A stretch of 64,000 nt of DNA from Novosphingobium sp. FKTRR1 (GCF_020404405.1 NZ_JAIZDA010000011.1:1-64000), one strand, 5' to 3'; shown: positions 17,361-26,331, numbered from the stretch's first letter. Notes: generated from the letters alone by a model not told the origin. A program made the numbers and translations.

Positions 17361-18002
17361 GTGGAAGCAGAATACACCCTTGGCGCGTTCAGCGATGAAC
17401 AAGCGGCCCGGATCACCGGCGTTTCGCTTAACCAATTAAGGGAATGGGATAAAAGCGGGTTCTTTCACCCCAGCTACCGCGTGGACCAGCCGCACGTGCC
17501 CTATGGGCGTGCATACTCGTTTCGCGACCTAGTCTCGCTCCAAGTGCTAAATGATCTTCGAAACGCCAAGCGCATTCCGCTTGGGCATCTCAAGCAGGTC
17601 TCCGAAAAGCTCGCCCATCTCGGCACAAGCCGATGGACATCCTCGACGCTTTATGTCCTGGGCAAGCGAGTGGTTTTCGATAATCCGGCGACCAATCTGC
17701 GAGAAGAAGTCGTCTCAGGCCAGCGGGTTTTCAATATCCCGTTGCGGGTGGTCATTCGCAGCACTCGCCGGAAGATCGAAGCATTGAACGATCGAGCCGA
17801 AAAAGCCGGTCGATTTGAACGCCACCGCTTTGTTGCTCAAAACGAGCGAGTTTTCGCGGGCACTCGCATACCGGTGACAACTGTGATCGAATTTCTAGCG
17901 GCTGGTTTTGATCACAAGAAAATCCTTGCCGAATTTCCGACGCTGGTCGCTTCAGACATTGAAGCGGCAATTGACGAGTGGAAGGCGGGTGCTGCTGCCT
18001 GA
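17361..18002 (+). CDS. Antitoxin-like protein: MerR-type HTH plus DUF433
   Basis: A 213-aa DNA-binding protein starting at GTG 17361. The N-terminal MerR-like HTH is FSDEQAARITGVSLNQLREWD, followed by YSFRDLVSLQVLNDLR. The C-terminal DUF433 domain is FAGTRIPVTTVIEFLAAGF with ILAEFPTLVASDIEAAI. This fusion is the antitoxin type of VapBC-like pairs with a DUF5615 toxin, which is exactly what follows with a one-base overlap (TGATG). It should neutralise the toxin and repress the operon. Confidence 0.85.
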   Translation: MEAEYTLGAFSDEQAARITGVSLNQLREWDKSGFFHPSYRVDQPHVPYGRAYSFRDLVSLQVLNDLRNAKRIPLGHLKQVSEKLAHLGTSRWTSSTLYVLGKRVVFDNPATNLREEVVSGQRVFNIPLRVVIRSTRRKIEALNDRAEKAGRFERHRFVAQNERVFAGTRIPVTTVIEFLAAGFDHKKILAEFPTLVASDIEAAIDEWKAGAAA

Positions 18003-18388
18003 TGCCCCGCGCATCGGCCAAGCTTCAATTCTTCTTGGATCAGAACGTCCCGGATTCCATCGGTAAATATCTGCAACGCCGGGGGCATAGCGTTCTCAGG
18101 CTACGCCATCATATCCCGCCAGACTCGCCTGATCCATTGGTCGGCATGACCGCCCTGAAAGCCGGGCGCATTCTCATCTCGTGGGACAAAGACTTCAATG
18201 GCCAGCGCTTCCAGCAGGACCGCTTTGCTCAACTGTCGAGAGTCGCTCTAAGCGGGCACGGCCCTGAACTGCTCCCAGCTGTCAAAGAGCATGCGGAGGT
18301 GATTGAGTTTCAGCTTCAGCGGATACCTCGGAACGGACGAATGGTCGTGCACGTGAAAATTGGCCAAGTGCGCTTCCGCACCAAATGA
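18002..18388 (+). CDS. DUF5615 PIN-like toxin
   Basis: A 128-aa putative ribonuclease toxin of the PIN-like DUF5615 family. The family features are FLDQNVPDSIGKYLQRRGH, with an acidic residue near the N-terminus, and ILISWDKDFNG, with the second acidic pair. It starts at ATG 18002, overlapping the antitoxin stop, so the two are translationally coupled. Such modules stabilise mobile elements or act in defence; here it sits near the right end of the island. Confidence 0.82.
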   Translation: MPRASAKLQFFLDQNVPDSIGKYLQRRGHSVLRLRHHIPPDSPDPLVGMTALKAGRILISWDKDFNGQRFQQDRFAQLSRVALSGHGPELLPAVKEHAEVIEFQLQRIPRNGRMVVHVKIGQVRFRTK

Positions 18389-18411
18389 CGAGTTGGCGAA
18401 TCTGCCGAGCC

Positions 18412-18864
18412 TCAACCCATAACGCCGCGCCAAATAGCTCGCCCCACCGTCTCAACGCCTGTGGCGAAGAGCCATAGCAGCCCATAGAAAAAGGCAATTC
18501 CAATGGGCATCCAGATGTAGCGTTCACGCCCATAGCGTCCCGCCTGCCACCATGTCGGCCTTGGGGCCGATGAAAGCCAGTGATCGAATTTCGATCCGTC
18601 CGTCGCGGCCTCGTTATAAATGCGATCTTTGTCATGGCGTGCTCCGGGCGACAGGGTCGCGCGCCCGTTTACCGCCACCAGCATCCCATCGGGATACAGG
18701 ATCAAATCCGGGAAGCCGCCCGGATGCTTCCACCAAATTGCATCCTCTACATCGGTCACTGACCAGTCCGGGCGGAACCCGTGCTTGTAAAGGCGATGGA
18801 TGCGGCGAAACGTCTCCGCTTCCCTGCGTCCAAGCTCGACGGCAGCTTCCAAATCTTGCGGCAT
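18412..18864 (-). CDS. Hypothetical membrane-anchored protein
   Basis: A 150-aa protein from ATG 18864; a TTG at 18912 would add 16 residues. The soluble N-terminal part has EDAIWWKHPGGFPDLILYPDG, and a C-terminal hydrophobic helix (WMPIGIAFFYGLLWLFATG) predicts a tail anchor. It is convergent with the toxin gene (23 bp apart). No family recognised. It is the last gene before the right attachment site; the 134 bp between it and the repeat are AT-richer and appear empty. Confidence 0.55.
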   Translation of the reverse strand: MPQDLEAAVELGRREAETFRRIHRLYKHGFRPDWSVTDVEDAIWWKHPGGFPDLILYPDGMLVAVNGRATLSPGARHDKDRIYNEAATDGSKFDHWLSSAPRPTWWQAGRYGRERYIWMPIGIAFFYGLLWLFATGVETVGRAIWRGVMG

Positions 18865-18998
18865 GGCTTCAATACCCCCGCAACTGTTTAGACCGTCATC
18901 GTTCGCGCACAACCGCCTCTAGCGGCAACGTTATTTAGGGTTCGATTTTGGTAACAGCCTGCTGAATGAGAGAAATATTCAATCAAATCAACATGCCG

Positions 18999-19012
18999 TG
19001 GCGGAGACGGAG
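18999..19012. repeat. Right attachment-site repeat (attR core) within tRNA-Ser
   Basis: Exact 14-bp copy of 8900-8913. On the minus strand it reads CTCCGTCTCCGCCA: the end of the T-arm, the 3' acceptor strand, the discriminator and the CCA. Integration therefore left the tRNA gene complete. Confidence 0.85.
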
Positions 19013-19091
19013 GGATTCGAACCCTCGGTACCGGATTTACCAGTACGACGGTTTAGCAAACCGTTGGTTTCAGCCACTCACCCACGTCTCC
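18999..19091 (-). tRNA. tRNA-Ser (anticodon GCU)
   Basis: A 93-nt class II tRNA on the minus strand. The acceptor strands GGAGACG and CGTCTCC pair fully, with encoded CCA; the anticodon arm is ACGGT-TTGCTAA-ACCGT with anticodon GCT; a long variable arm typical of serine tRNAs follows; and the T arm is GAGGG-TTCGAAT-CCCTC. It serves as the integration site of the 8.9-19.0 kb element. Confidence 0.95.
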
Positions 19092-19379
19092 GGATCGCAG
19101 CGGCGAAGGCGGCCTATAGCGAGCGAATTTGCGGGCGGCAAGGGTGTGCGACAAAATGTTCATGCATGTGGAAAAGTCGAGGGTTTGCGTCGGCGTACGC
19201 GCACTCAGCGCGCGATTGGGCGCATTTAAGACTCGGGTCATCGCCAGTTACGCGTCATCGCCGGTTCATTCTATTGCCGCGATGATCCTGCCGATGCAGA
19301 CAAAGCCACTGCGAGCGCACCGCCTCCGAACCTGCCGGTCCGGTTAGGCAGCGTCAGCAAGTTACGGGAACGCCAACGC
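19092..19379. other. Spacer between tRNA-Ser and the DUF1134 gene
   Basis: About 290 bp holding the tRNA promoter (leftward) and presumably the promoter of the DUF1134 gene (rightward). I see no gene, repeat or RNA in it. Confidence 0.4.
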
Positions 19380-20180
19380 ATGAAGCCGCAACGCCGCCTT
19401 GCCTATGCCCTTGTCGCCGCCGCTGCCCTGGCGGCCCAAGCCACCAGTGCCAGGGCACAAGTCCAGTCGATCGATCCGAACAGCGCGATCGACTCCGACC
19501 TGTCTCAGTCACGTGCGGCACCGCTGGCGCCACCTCCTGCCCCGCCGCCGCCTGCTCCGGTGCCCGGACCGTCTTGGGCCACCAGCGGGGCCACCAGCGG
19601 GCAGGCGCAAACGTCGGCTCAAGCTGCACCCGCTGCGGCCCTGCCATCACCCGCCGGCAACGCCTACCCCCCGGCAGCAGCAGGCTCGCGTGCGGGCGGC
19701 ACCTATCGCGAGGATGACCTGATCGGCGCGGCCGAGGGCGTGTTCGGCAAGGGCGCGCGCGGTTTGGCGTTGATGATCCGCGACATCCTGAAGAAGCAGG
19801 GTGAGCCCAACGGCTACATCACCGGACGCGAGGGTGGCGGCGCGTTTTTCGTCGGCTTGCGCTATGGTTCGGGCACGTTGCATCACCGGATCGAGGGCGA
19901 TCTGCCCGTCTATTGGACCGGACCATCGCTTGGTCTTGATCTTGGCGCGAGCGCCTCCAACACCTTCGTGCTGGTCTACAACCTCAACGATACCGAGGAA
20001 CTGTTCCACCGCTATGGCGCGGGTGAGGGGCAGGCCTATCTGGTTGGCGGGTTCAACGTTTCGTACTTGCGGCGCGGCAACGTGGTGATCGTGCCGGTGC
20101 GGATGGGCGCGGGATTGCGGCTGGGCGTCAACGCCGGGTACATGAAGTTCAGTCACAAGCAGAACTGGGTGCCGTTCTGA
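19380..20180 (+). CDS. eipA: EipA-type envelope protein (DUF1134)
   Basis: An exported 266-aa protein. It has a signal peptide (LAYALVAAAALAAQATSARA), a Pro/Ala-rich linker to about residue 105, then the DUF1134 domain: GVFGKGARGLALMIRDILK, PNGYITGREGGGAFFVGLRYG, FVLVYNLNDTEELFHRYG, and the ending MKFSHKQNWVPF. DUF1134 proteins such as EipA of Brucella and Caulobacter are periplasmic small beta-barrel proteins needed for envelope integrity. The proline-rich linker is longer than usual. It is monocistronic, with the aminotransferase gene 128 bp downstream. Confidence 0.88.
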   Translation: MKPQRRLAYALVAAAALAAQATSARAQVQSIDPNSAIDSDLSQSRAAPLAPPPAPPPPAPVPGPSWATSGATSGQAQTSAQAAPAAALPSPAGNAYPPAAAGSRAGGTYREDDLIGAAEGVFGKGARGLALMIRDILKKQGEPNGYITGREGGGAFFVGLRYGSGTLHHRIEGDLPVYWTGPSLGLDLGASASNTFVLVYNLNDTEELFHRYGAGEGQAYLVGGFNVSYLRRGNVVIVPVRMGAGLRLGVNAGYMKFSHKQNWVPF

Positions 20181-20308
20181 GCGCGTTCCCTTGCGACCTG
20201 CGGAGGGTGCGACAATAGGCCTTGCCTAGGCTGCGTGGGGGGGGCATTGGGGCGCCGCTGTTTGACCCCGGACCCTGCCGCCCGGACCATCTAGAAAGGC
20301 ATGCCGCG

Positions 20309-21481
20309 ATGCTCGAAACCCTCAGCCCCCAACCCGCCGATGCGCTGCTGGCGCTGATCAAGCTGCACAATGCCGACCCGCGGCCCGAAAAGATCGACCT
20401 TGGCGTGGGCGTCTATCGCACCTCGGAAGGCGATACGCCGGTATTCCGTTCGATCAAGGCAGCCGAGGCCAAGCTGCTGGCCGAGCAGGAATCGAAGGCC
20501 TACCTCGGCCCGGAAGGCGACATGGGTTTCGTGCGTGCGCTGATCCCGTTCGTGTTCGGTAAGGATTTCGACACCGCGCGCGTCGATGGCATGCAGGCGC
20601 CGGGTGGCACCGGTGCGGTGCGGCTGGCGATCGAGGTGGCCAAGCGTGCAGGCGCCAAGCGCGTGCTGATGGGCGTGCCGTCGTGGCCCAACCACGCGCA
20701 GATCGTCACCGCCGCCGGGTTGGAACTCAAGACGTTCCGCCACACCACCGCCGAAGGTACCGCCGATCTTGACGCGCTCAAGGCCGCGCTGGGTGAGGCA
20801 GTGGAAGGCGACATCGTGCTGCTGCATGGCTGCTGCCACAACCCCACCGGTGTCGATTACACGCCCGCGCAGTGGGACGAGATCGCGCCGCTGCTGGCGT
20901 CGACCGGCGTCTTCCCGCTGATCGATCTGGCTTACCAAGGTCTGGGCGAGGGGATGGAGGCCGATGCCTATGGCCTGCGCAAGGTGCTGGCCCATGTGCC
21001 CGAAGCGCTCGTCGCCTATAGCTGCGACAAGAACTTCGGCCTCTACCGCGACCGCGTCGGCGCGTTCTATGCGGTTACCGGCGATGCCGGGGCGCTGGAG
21101 CGGGCACTGGCCAACGGTGCCACGATCGCGCGCGCAAGCTGGTCGATGCCGCCCGACCATGGCGCGGCTGCCGTCCGCCTGATCCTGTCGGACGAGGCGT
21201 TGACCGCCGACTGGCTGGCCGAGCTTGACGAAATGCGCGACCGCATGCGCTGGGTGCGCGACCGGCTGGCCGCCGCGCAGCAGGTCGGGCCTATCGCGAT
21301 GGCGCCGCTGGGCATCCAGAACGGGCTGTTCTCGATGCTGCCGCTGTCGGGTGAGCAGATCCTTGCGATCCGCGAGCGCCACGGCGTCTATATGGCAGGC
21401 TCGGGCCGCATCAACATTGCCGGGCTGACCGACGGCAACATCGAGGCGTTCATCGCCGCTTTGGCCGACGTTGCTGGCTGA
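20309..21481 (+). CDS. Aromatic amino acid/aspartate aminotransferase (class I, PLP)
   Basis: A 390-aa cytoplasmic PLP enzyme that transfers amino groups between aromatic amino acids or aspartate and 2-oxoglutarate. Class I, TyrB/AspC-like: start DPRPEKIDLGVGVYR, cofactor region GGTGAVRLA, NPTG motif in CCHNPTGVD, and the PLP lysine in YSCDKNFGLYRDR. ATG 20309 is used because GAAAGG precedes it by about nine bases. The invariant C-terminal substrate-binding Arg lies in GSGRINIAGL. Confidence 0.9.
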   Translation: MLETLSPQPADALLALIKLHNADPRPEKIDLGVGVYRTSEGDTPVFRSIKAAEAKLLAEQESKAYLGPEGDMGFVRALIPFVFGKDFDTARVDGMQAPGGTGAVRLAIEVAKRAGAKRVLMGVPSWPNHAQIVTAAGLELKTFRHTTAEGTADLDALKAALGEAVEGDIVLLHGCCHNPTGVDYTPAQWDEIAPLLASTGVFPLIDLAYQGLGEGMEADAYGLRKVLAHVPEALVAYSCDKNFGLYRDRVGAFYAVTGDAGALERALANGATIARASWSMPPDHGAAAVRLILSDEALTADWLAELDEMRDRMRWVRDRLAAAQQVGPIAMAPLGIQNGLFSMLPLSGEQILAIRERHGVYMAGSGRINIAGLTDGNIEAFIAALADVAG

Positions 21482-21498
21482 GTAGGAAGGATAAGCGG

Positions 21499-21966
21499 AT
21501 GTCGGCAGGCCCATCTGATCCCGCCGACATCCGCGCCTGGCAGCGGCTGGACGAGCGGACCACCACATCGGGCCGGATAGTGGCCGGGGACGTGCCGCGT
21601 TTGGCCGCACTGGGTGTGGCCCATGTGATCAACCTTGCGCTGGCCGACCACCCCGAAGCCCTGCCTGACGAAGCCGCGATGTTCGCCGCTGCAGGGATCG
21701 CCTACAGCCACATCCCCGTTCCCTTCGACGCCCCGGACGAGACGCATCTTGCCGCCTTGCGCACCGCACTGCGCGAGGGCCCGCAACCCGTCCACGTCCA
21801 CTGTATCCTCAACTGGCGCGTCTCGGCGTTCTTCTACCGCCTGCACCGGGAACGCGGCATGGCGGAGCCTGAGGCGCGCGCCCTGATGGCGCAGATTTGG
21901 GAGCCGGAAACGAGCGCCAATCCCCACGCGGCCGCCTGGGCGGGGTTTGTCGGGAGGGCTGGTTAG
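21499..21966 (+). CDS. Protein tyrosine phosphatase-like protein
   Basis: A 155-aa small phosphatase-like protein, 17 bp after the aminotransferase and probably co-transcribed (TAGGAAGG as its ribosome site). The fold order matches the beta-lactamase-hydrolase-like/dual-specificity group: TSGRIVAGDVPRLAALGVAHVINL, then VHVHCILNWRVSAF as the phosphate loop. The loop reads Cys-x4-Arg rather than the canonical Cys-x5-Arg, a variant that may be normal for this subfamily. The substrate is unknown. Confidence 0.7.
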   Translation: MSAGPSDPADIRAWQRLDERTTTSGRIVAGDVPRLAALGVAHVINLALADHPEALPDEAAMFAAAGIAYSHIPVPFDAPDETHLAALRTALREGPQPVHVHCILNWRVSAFFYRLHRERGMAEPEARALMAQIWEPETSANPHAAAWAGFVGRAG

Positions 21967-22079
21967 ACTCGCTCGAAAGTAACAGGCGGGGCGGTCAGCT
22001 TTGCCGGTTCGCAGTGCCATCGATGGCGAAGTACAAGTGCCCGCCTTGTCATGAAGCAACTGCAAGGCGTGCTTGTGGC

Positions 22080-22970
22080 TCAATAGACAAGTTCGGCTTT
22101 GTGCCTTTCGATAAAGCCCGCCCATGTGGTTGGTGCGCAACCAGTGATCTCGGGGAAGTTATCGAAGGTATCGTCCGCACCGGGAATCATCCGGGCAGCG
22201 TAACGCTTCCAGTGATCATAGACGCAGTTCATATAGGCCATTTCGGCGCCAGCATCCTGCATGGCTTTGAGAAAGACCTCAGGCGCAAGAGGCTCATAAC
22301 GGAAGGGTTGGCCAACGATGGAGGTCATCAATTCGGCCAGTTCCTCGTACGTCACGGCGTCATAGCCTAGCCGATAGGTCTTGCCTGCGTGCAATTCGGG
22401 GTGGGCCAAGGTCACTGCGGCAACCTGTGCGACATCGTCGACATCAACCCAGCTCATGCGCGCGTCGGCGATGTAGGCGTTGATGATGCCGTTGTTGATG
22501 ACCCGCTTGCCGCCATAGCTCAGCACGTTCTGCATGAAGGATTCGGGGCGCAAGTGGGTGAAGGTAAAGCCCAGCCATTCGACGTAACGTTCGACAAGCT
22601 GATGCCATGCCCAGTGCGCAACCGTCGTGTCATCCCGGCCACAAGCGCCCAGATGAACAACATGCTTCACCCCGGCCTTCCTGGCATTGTCGAGCAAGGC
22701 CTTGCTTTGGCGCAGCATATCGACGGTATAGCCGGTGACCAGGAACAGTCGGTCAATCCCTGCGAGCGCGGGCAGATGGGTGCTTTCGTCATCCAGATCC
22801 AGCAGAACCGTTGCGATGCCCCTCGCGGCAAGAGGAGCCGCCTTTTCAGGCGATCGTACCGCAGCGATGATCTCGATTTCGGTGTTCGCAATGAGGAAGT
22901 CGATCGTTTTGCTGCCGACTTGTCCAGTGGCGCCGGTGATCAGGATTTTAGGGCGCTGTGCTTGTGTCAT
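22080..22970 (-). CDS. NmrA-like NAD(P)-binding oxidoreductase
   Basis: A 296-aa atypical short-chain dehydrogenase. It has the Rossmann motif ITGATGQVGSKTIDFL at the N-terminus, no YxxxK catalytic pair visible, and the NmrA-type VKHVVHLGACG and HLRPESFMQN segments. Such proteins are NADPH-binding redox sensors or quinone-reductase-like enzymes. It is divergent from an HxlR regulator gene (117 bp apart), a very common pairing in which the regulator responds to redox or aldehyde stress and controls the oxidoreductase. Confidence 0.85.
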   Translation of the reverse strand: MTQAQRPKILITGATGQVGSKTIDFLIANTEIEIIAAVRSPEKAAPLAARGIATVLLDLDDESTHLPALAGIDRLFLVTGYTVDMLRQSKALLDNARKAGVKHVVHLGACGRDDTTVAHWAWHQLVERYVEWLGFTFTHLRPESFMQNVLSYGGKRVINNGIINAYIADARMSWVDVDDVAQVAAVTLAHPELHAGKTYRLGYDAVTYEELAELMTSIVGQPFRYEPLAPEVFLKAMQDAGAEMAYMNCVYDHWKRYAARMIPGADDTFDNFPEITGCAPTTWAGFIERHKAELVY

Positions 22971-23087
22971 GGCTTAGTCCAAGTGCTGAGAGGCATCGTC
23001 GTGCGAAGCTAGGCACGCCTAAGCCAATGGTCTAGACGGCACCATTTGCTGCCCCAGGTACCTTAGGGTGCCCAGCTGGAGTGCGCC

Positions 23088-23495
23088 ATGTCGGGCGAGG
23101 AATGGACTGAAGACTGTGCCCCACGTCGCGTGCTGGACTTGTTTGCGACCAAATGGACCAGCATGATCCTGCATACGTTGCACGCCCTACACGCTGGCTC
23201 GGCACGGACAGGTGTGTTGCAACGCAGCCTGCCGGGCATCTCGAAGAAGATGCTGACCCAGACCTTGCGCCAAATGGAGACAAGCGGCCTCATCGACCGG
23301 GTAGTCGTAAGCACCATGCCGCCTGCGGTTGAATACAAACTTACCCCATTGGGCATTCGCTTTGTTGAGCCCGTGCAGCAGCTTTACGATTGGGGCCACA
23401 AGAACGCCGATGCGCTGGATGCGCTGAATCCCCGTCAAGGCTCGCGCCGGTATGTGGGTAACAGTGGCGGCGCCGATACCGAGGAAAAAGGTTGA
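23088..23495 (+). CDS. HxlR family transcriptional regulator
   Basis: A 135-aa winged-helix regulator with the HxlR domain: CAPRRVLDLFATKWTSMILHTL, RSLPGISKKMLTQTLRQME, a wing YKLTPLGIRFVEPV, and a single Cys near the N-terminus that could be redox-active. It is transcribed away from the NmrA-like gene and probably controls it through the shared 117-bp region. Confidence 0.88.
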   Translation: MSGEEWTEDCAPRRVLDLFATKWTSMILHTLHALHAGSARTGVLQRSLPGISKKMLTQTLRQMETSGLIDRVVVSTMPPAVEYKLTPLGIRFVEPVQQLYDWGHKNADALDALNPRQGSRRYVGNSGGADTEEKG

Positions 23496-23587
23496 GCGTC
23501 GGCCTTCCATCGCGGCACGTTCAACATAGTGCCTGCAAGCGTCCGTCAGGCGTTGCCTTGCCGGGCGCTCATCTCAATCCCCCCCCC

Positions 23588-23989
23588 TCAATCCCCAAAG
23601 AAGTTCAGTTCCAGCAGGACGTTGTTGGGGTCGGTGGTGAAAATCTGGCGCAGGCCTATGGCTGCGACGGTGTTGATCTGTGCGGAGAGGCCTTGGGCGG
23701 CGATGCGGGCGGTGATTTCATCGTAGCCGGTGCAGTTGAGAGCGACGTGGTGGATTGCGCCGGTTTCCGCGCCGGGATGGACGGCGCGGTCGAAGGTGCG
23801 CGGGCAGTCGACCGAATTGATGTGGATGATTGCCTTGCCGCCCGCGTCGTACATCCATTGCGCGTTCTGTGCGGTCAACGGGGGCGGGGCGTCGCGCCGC
23901 TCAAGGTTCAGCAGCGCGGCATAGAACGCGGCGGTTTCGTCCAGCTTGTCCGTGATGATGTTGACGTGATCGAGCGCGTTGACCCGCAT
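23588..23989 (-). CDS. VOC family protein (glyoxalase/dioxygenase fold)
   Basis: A 133-aa metalloprotein of the vicinal-oxygen-chelate superfamily. Paired beta-alpha-beta modules are seen: LDHVNIITDKLDETAAFY with the first metal His, GAIHHVALNC with the second His, and VLLELNFFG with the Glu ligand. ATG 23989 is preceded by GGAGGGGATC. Function (glyoxalase-like, lyase or binding protein) cannot be decided. It lies 84 bp upstream of purU on the other side, same strand. Confidence 0.82.
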   Translation of the reverse strand: MRVNALDHVNIITDKLDETAAFYAALLNLERRDAPPPLTAQNAQWMYDAGGKAIIHINSVDCPRTFDRAVHPGAETGAIHHVALNCTGYDEITARIAAQGLSAQINTVAAIGLRQIFTTDPNNVLLELNFFGD

Positions 23990-24073
23990 GGTAAGATCCC
24001 CTCCGCCGCATGATGCCACGGCGTTTGGTGACATCATGCTGCGCGGACAGGGTGCGGGCAAGGCGCAAAAGGA

Positions 24074-24928
24074 TCAGCTGCGGAATACCACCGTCTTGTT
24101 GCCGTTGAGCAGAGCGCGGTCTTCAAGGTGGAGGCGCACCGCTTCGGCCAGCACGCGGCGTTCGATGTCGCGGCCCTTGCGCACCAGATCGTCGGGGCCG
24201 TCAGCGTGGCTGACCGATTCCACGTCCTGATGGATGATCGGTCCTTCATCGAGATCGGCGGTGACGAAGTGGGCGGTGGCGCCGATCATCTTTACCCCGC
24301 GCGCGTGCGCCTGATGATAGGGCTTGGCGCCCTTGAAGCTGGGCAGGAAGCTGTGGTGGATGTTGATGCAGCGGCCCGAGAGGAACTCGGTCATGTCGTC
24401 CGACAGGATCTGCATGTAGCGTGCAAGCACGACCAGCTCGGCGCCCGTCTCGGTGACGATGCGCTTCACTTCGGCTTCCTGTTGCGGCTTGGTGTCCTTG
24501 GTGATCGGCAGGTAGTAATAGGGGATGTCGCCCGCCACCGGGATGCTCAGCGCTTCCTTGGGGTGGTTGCCGATGACCGCGACCACGTCCATGTTCAACT
24601 CACCGATGCGGGTGCGATAGAGCAGGTCGCCCAGACAGTGGTCGAACTTGCTGACCATCAGGACCACCCGGCGGCGCAGCACGCTGTCACGCAGCCGCCA
24701 CTCCATGCCGAACTGCTCGGCCACCGGAGCGAACGCCTCACGCAAGGGCAGTACGCCGCATTTGCCGGGATCGAGCACCACGCGCATGAAGAAACGGCCG
24801 CTGAGGCCATCGTCGAACTGCTGCGCCTCAAGGATGTTGGCGCCTGCCTCGAACAACTTGCCAGATACCTGAGCGACGATGCCCGGGCGGTCATCACAGG
24901 AAAGCGTCAGGATCAGCGGTGCACCCAT
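24074..24928 (-). CDS. purU: Formyltetrahydrofolate deformylase
   Basis: A 284-aa enzyme that hydrolyses 10-formyl-THF to formate and THF, balancing one-carbon pools. It has an N-terminal ACT domain ([19 protein letters not shown]) and a C-terminal formyl-transferase-like hydrolase domain with [10 protein letters not shown], the catalytic [19 protein letters not shown], and [17 protein letters not shown] carrying the Asp. ATG 24928 gives the family length. It is divergent from the formaldehyde dehydrogenase gene, which also feeds formate metabolism. Confidence 0.95.
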   Translation of the reverse strand: MGAPLILTLSCDDRPGIVAQVSGKLFEAGANILEAQQFDDGLSGRFFMRVVLDPGKCGVLPLREAFAPVAEQFGMEWRLRDSVLRRRVVLMVSKFDHCLGDLLYRTRIGELNMDVVAVIGNHPKEALSIPVAGDIPYYYLPITKDTKPQQEAEVKRIVTETGAELVVLARYMQILSDDMTEFLSGRCINIHHSFLPSFKGAKPYHQAHARGVKMIGATAHFVTADLDEGPIIHQDVESVSHADGPDDLVRKGRDIERRVLAEAVRLHLEDRALLNGNKTVVFRS

Positions 24929-25170
24929 CGTCGTATAATCCCCATAACCATGCGGCCAAAGCCGTTTCGCGGTTGGCCATAGCCGCTGCTTTGCCGACTG
25001 GCGATTCCCCGCCGCATCGGTTTGTGGCATCGGGGCATGCACTTCTTGGATGCCATGCACCACATCAGCCGTGCTAATGGCGCGCGCTCCACGATTGAAA
25101 ACCACACCTGTCGCTTCTATGCAGCGCAAGACTTGCTGCCCAGTTGTGGCAGATACCGGGAGATGCCCTG

Positions 25171-26283
25171 ATGAAGACGCGTGCCGCCGTGGCCTTTGCG
25201 CCCAAGACCCCGCTGGAAATCGTCGAAGTCGATCTGGAAGGCCCCAAGTTCGGCGAAGTGCTGGTCGAGATCATGGCCACCGGCGTTTGCCACACCGACG
25301 CCTACACGCTCGACGGGTTGGACAGCGAAGGCATCTTTCCGTCGATCCTCGGCCACGAAGGCGCTGGCATCGTGCGCGAAGTCGGGCCGGGCGTGACCTC
25401 GGTCAAGCCGGGCGACCACGTGATCCCGCTGTACACCCCCGAATGCCGCCAGTGCAAAAGCTGCCTGTCGGGCAAGACCAACTTGTGCACCGCGATCCGC
25501 GCCACGCAGGGCAAGGGCTTGATGCCCGATGGCACGACCCGCTTTTCGTACAAGGGCCAGCCGATCTTTCACTACATGGGCTGCTCGACGTTCAGCAATT
25601 TCACCGTGCTGCCCGAGATTGCCGTGGCGAAGATCCGCGAGGACGCGCCGTTCAAGACCTCGTGCTACATCGGTTGCGGCGTGACCACGGGCGTGGGCGC
25701 AGTGGTCAACACCGCCAAGGTGCAAGTGGGTGACAACGTCGTGGTGTTCGGCCTCGGCGGCATCGGTCTGAACGTGATCCAGGGCGCGCGGCTGGCAGGG
25801 GCCGGCAAGATCATCGGCGTCGACATCAACCCCGACCGCGAGGAATGGGGCCGCAAGTTCGGCATGACCGACTTCCTCAACTCCAAGGGGTTGAGCCGCG
25901 AGGAAACCGTCGCCAAGGTCGTGGAACTGACCGACGGCGGCGCGGACTATACCTTCGACGCCACCGGCAACACCGAAGTGATGCGCACTGCACTGGAAGC
26001 CTGCCACCGCGGCTGGGGGACCAGCATCATCATCGGCGTGGCCGAAGCGGGCCGCGAAATCAGCACCCGTCCGTTCCAGCTGGTGACGGGCCGCAACTGG
26101 CGCGGCACCGCGTTCGGCGGCGCCAAGGGCCGTACCGATGTGCCCAAGATCGTCGACATGTACATGACCGGCAAGATCGAGATCGACCCCATGATCACCC
26201 ATGTGATGGGTCTGGAAGAGATCAATACCGCGTTCGACCTGATGCATGCGGGCAAGTCGATCCGCTCGGTCATCGTATTCTGA
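25171..26283 (+). CDS. frmA: S-(hydroxymethyl)glutathione dehydrogenase (class III ADH)
   Basis: A 370-aa zinc alcohol dehydrogenase that oxidises the glutathione-formaldehyde adduct with NAD+. Catalytic Zn region: [12 protein letters not shown] and GHEGAGIV. Structural Zn cysteines: [18 protein letters not shown]-binding loop: [18 protein letters not shown]. The class III-specific [13 protein letters not shown] and [14 protein letters not shown] are present. ATG 25171 follows GGGAGA. No frmR-like regulator or S-formylglutathione hydrolase is next to it. In this genome it may handle formaldehyde from O-demethylation, for example by the Rieske oxygenase at 55 kb; that link is inference. Confidence 0.95.
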   Translation: MKTRAAVAFAPKTPLEIVEVDLEGPKFGEVLVEIMATGVCHTDAYTLDGLDSEGIFPSILGHEGAGIVREVGPGVTSVKPGDHVIPLYTPECRQCKSCLSGKTNLCTAIRATQGKGLMPDGTTRFSYKGQPIFHYMGCSTFSNFTVLPEIAVAKIREDAPFKTSCYIGCGVTTGVGAVVNTAKVQVGDNVVVFGLGGIGLNVIQGARLAGAGKIIGVDINPDREEWGRKFGMTDFLNSKGLSREETVAKVVELTDGGADYTFDATGNTEVMRTALEACHRGWGTSIIIGVAEAGREISTRPFQLVTGRNWRGTAFGGAKGRTDVPKIVDMYMTGKIEIDPMITHVMGLEEINTAFDLMHAGKSIRSVIVF

Positions 26284-26293
26284 TCGAGGTTAC

Positions 26294-26331
26294 ATGATCG
26301 ACCGGCGGACTGGACCCGCCCGGTCGATCAT
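26294..26331. terminator. Bidirectional terminator hairpin between convergent genes
   Basis: ATGATCGACCGG (26294-26305) pairs perfectly with CCGGTCGATCAT (26320-26331) over a 14-base loop, exactly between the 3' ends of the formaldehyde dehydrogenase gene and the protease-like gene, overlapping the latter's stop codon. T-runs are short (TTTGCTCTCC), so efficiency is uncertain. Confidence 0.65.

Larger units (their letters stand above)
8900..19012. mobile_element. Integrative element in tRNA-Ser(GCU), about 10.1 kb
   Basis: The segment lies between two exact 14-bp repeats, the right one forming the 3' end of an intact tRNA-Ser. It has a P4-type integrase at the end away from the tRNA, an AlpA/excisionase-like HTH protein, a winged-helix protein, a CHC2/TOPRIM primase, a DUF3987 protein, an HGG-motif protein, a toxin-antitoxin pair and several unknown genes. 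No capsid, portal, terminase, relaxase or type IV secretion genes are visible, so it is not a complete phage or conjugative element. A replicating satellite-like or mobilisable island is the best description. Its cargo positions are 10465-13168 and 17361-18864. Confidence 0.85.

Noticed and set aside
8900..19012. Complete prophage or ICE
   Set aside because: No capsid, terminase, portal, relaxase or type IV secretion genes were found in the segment.
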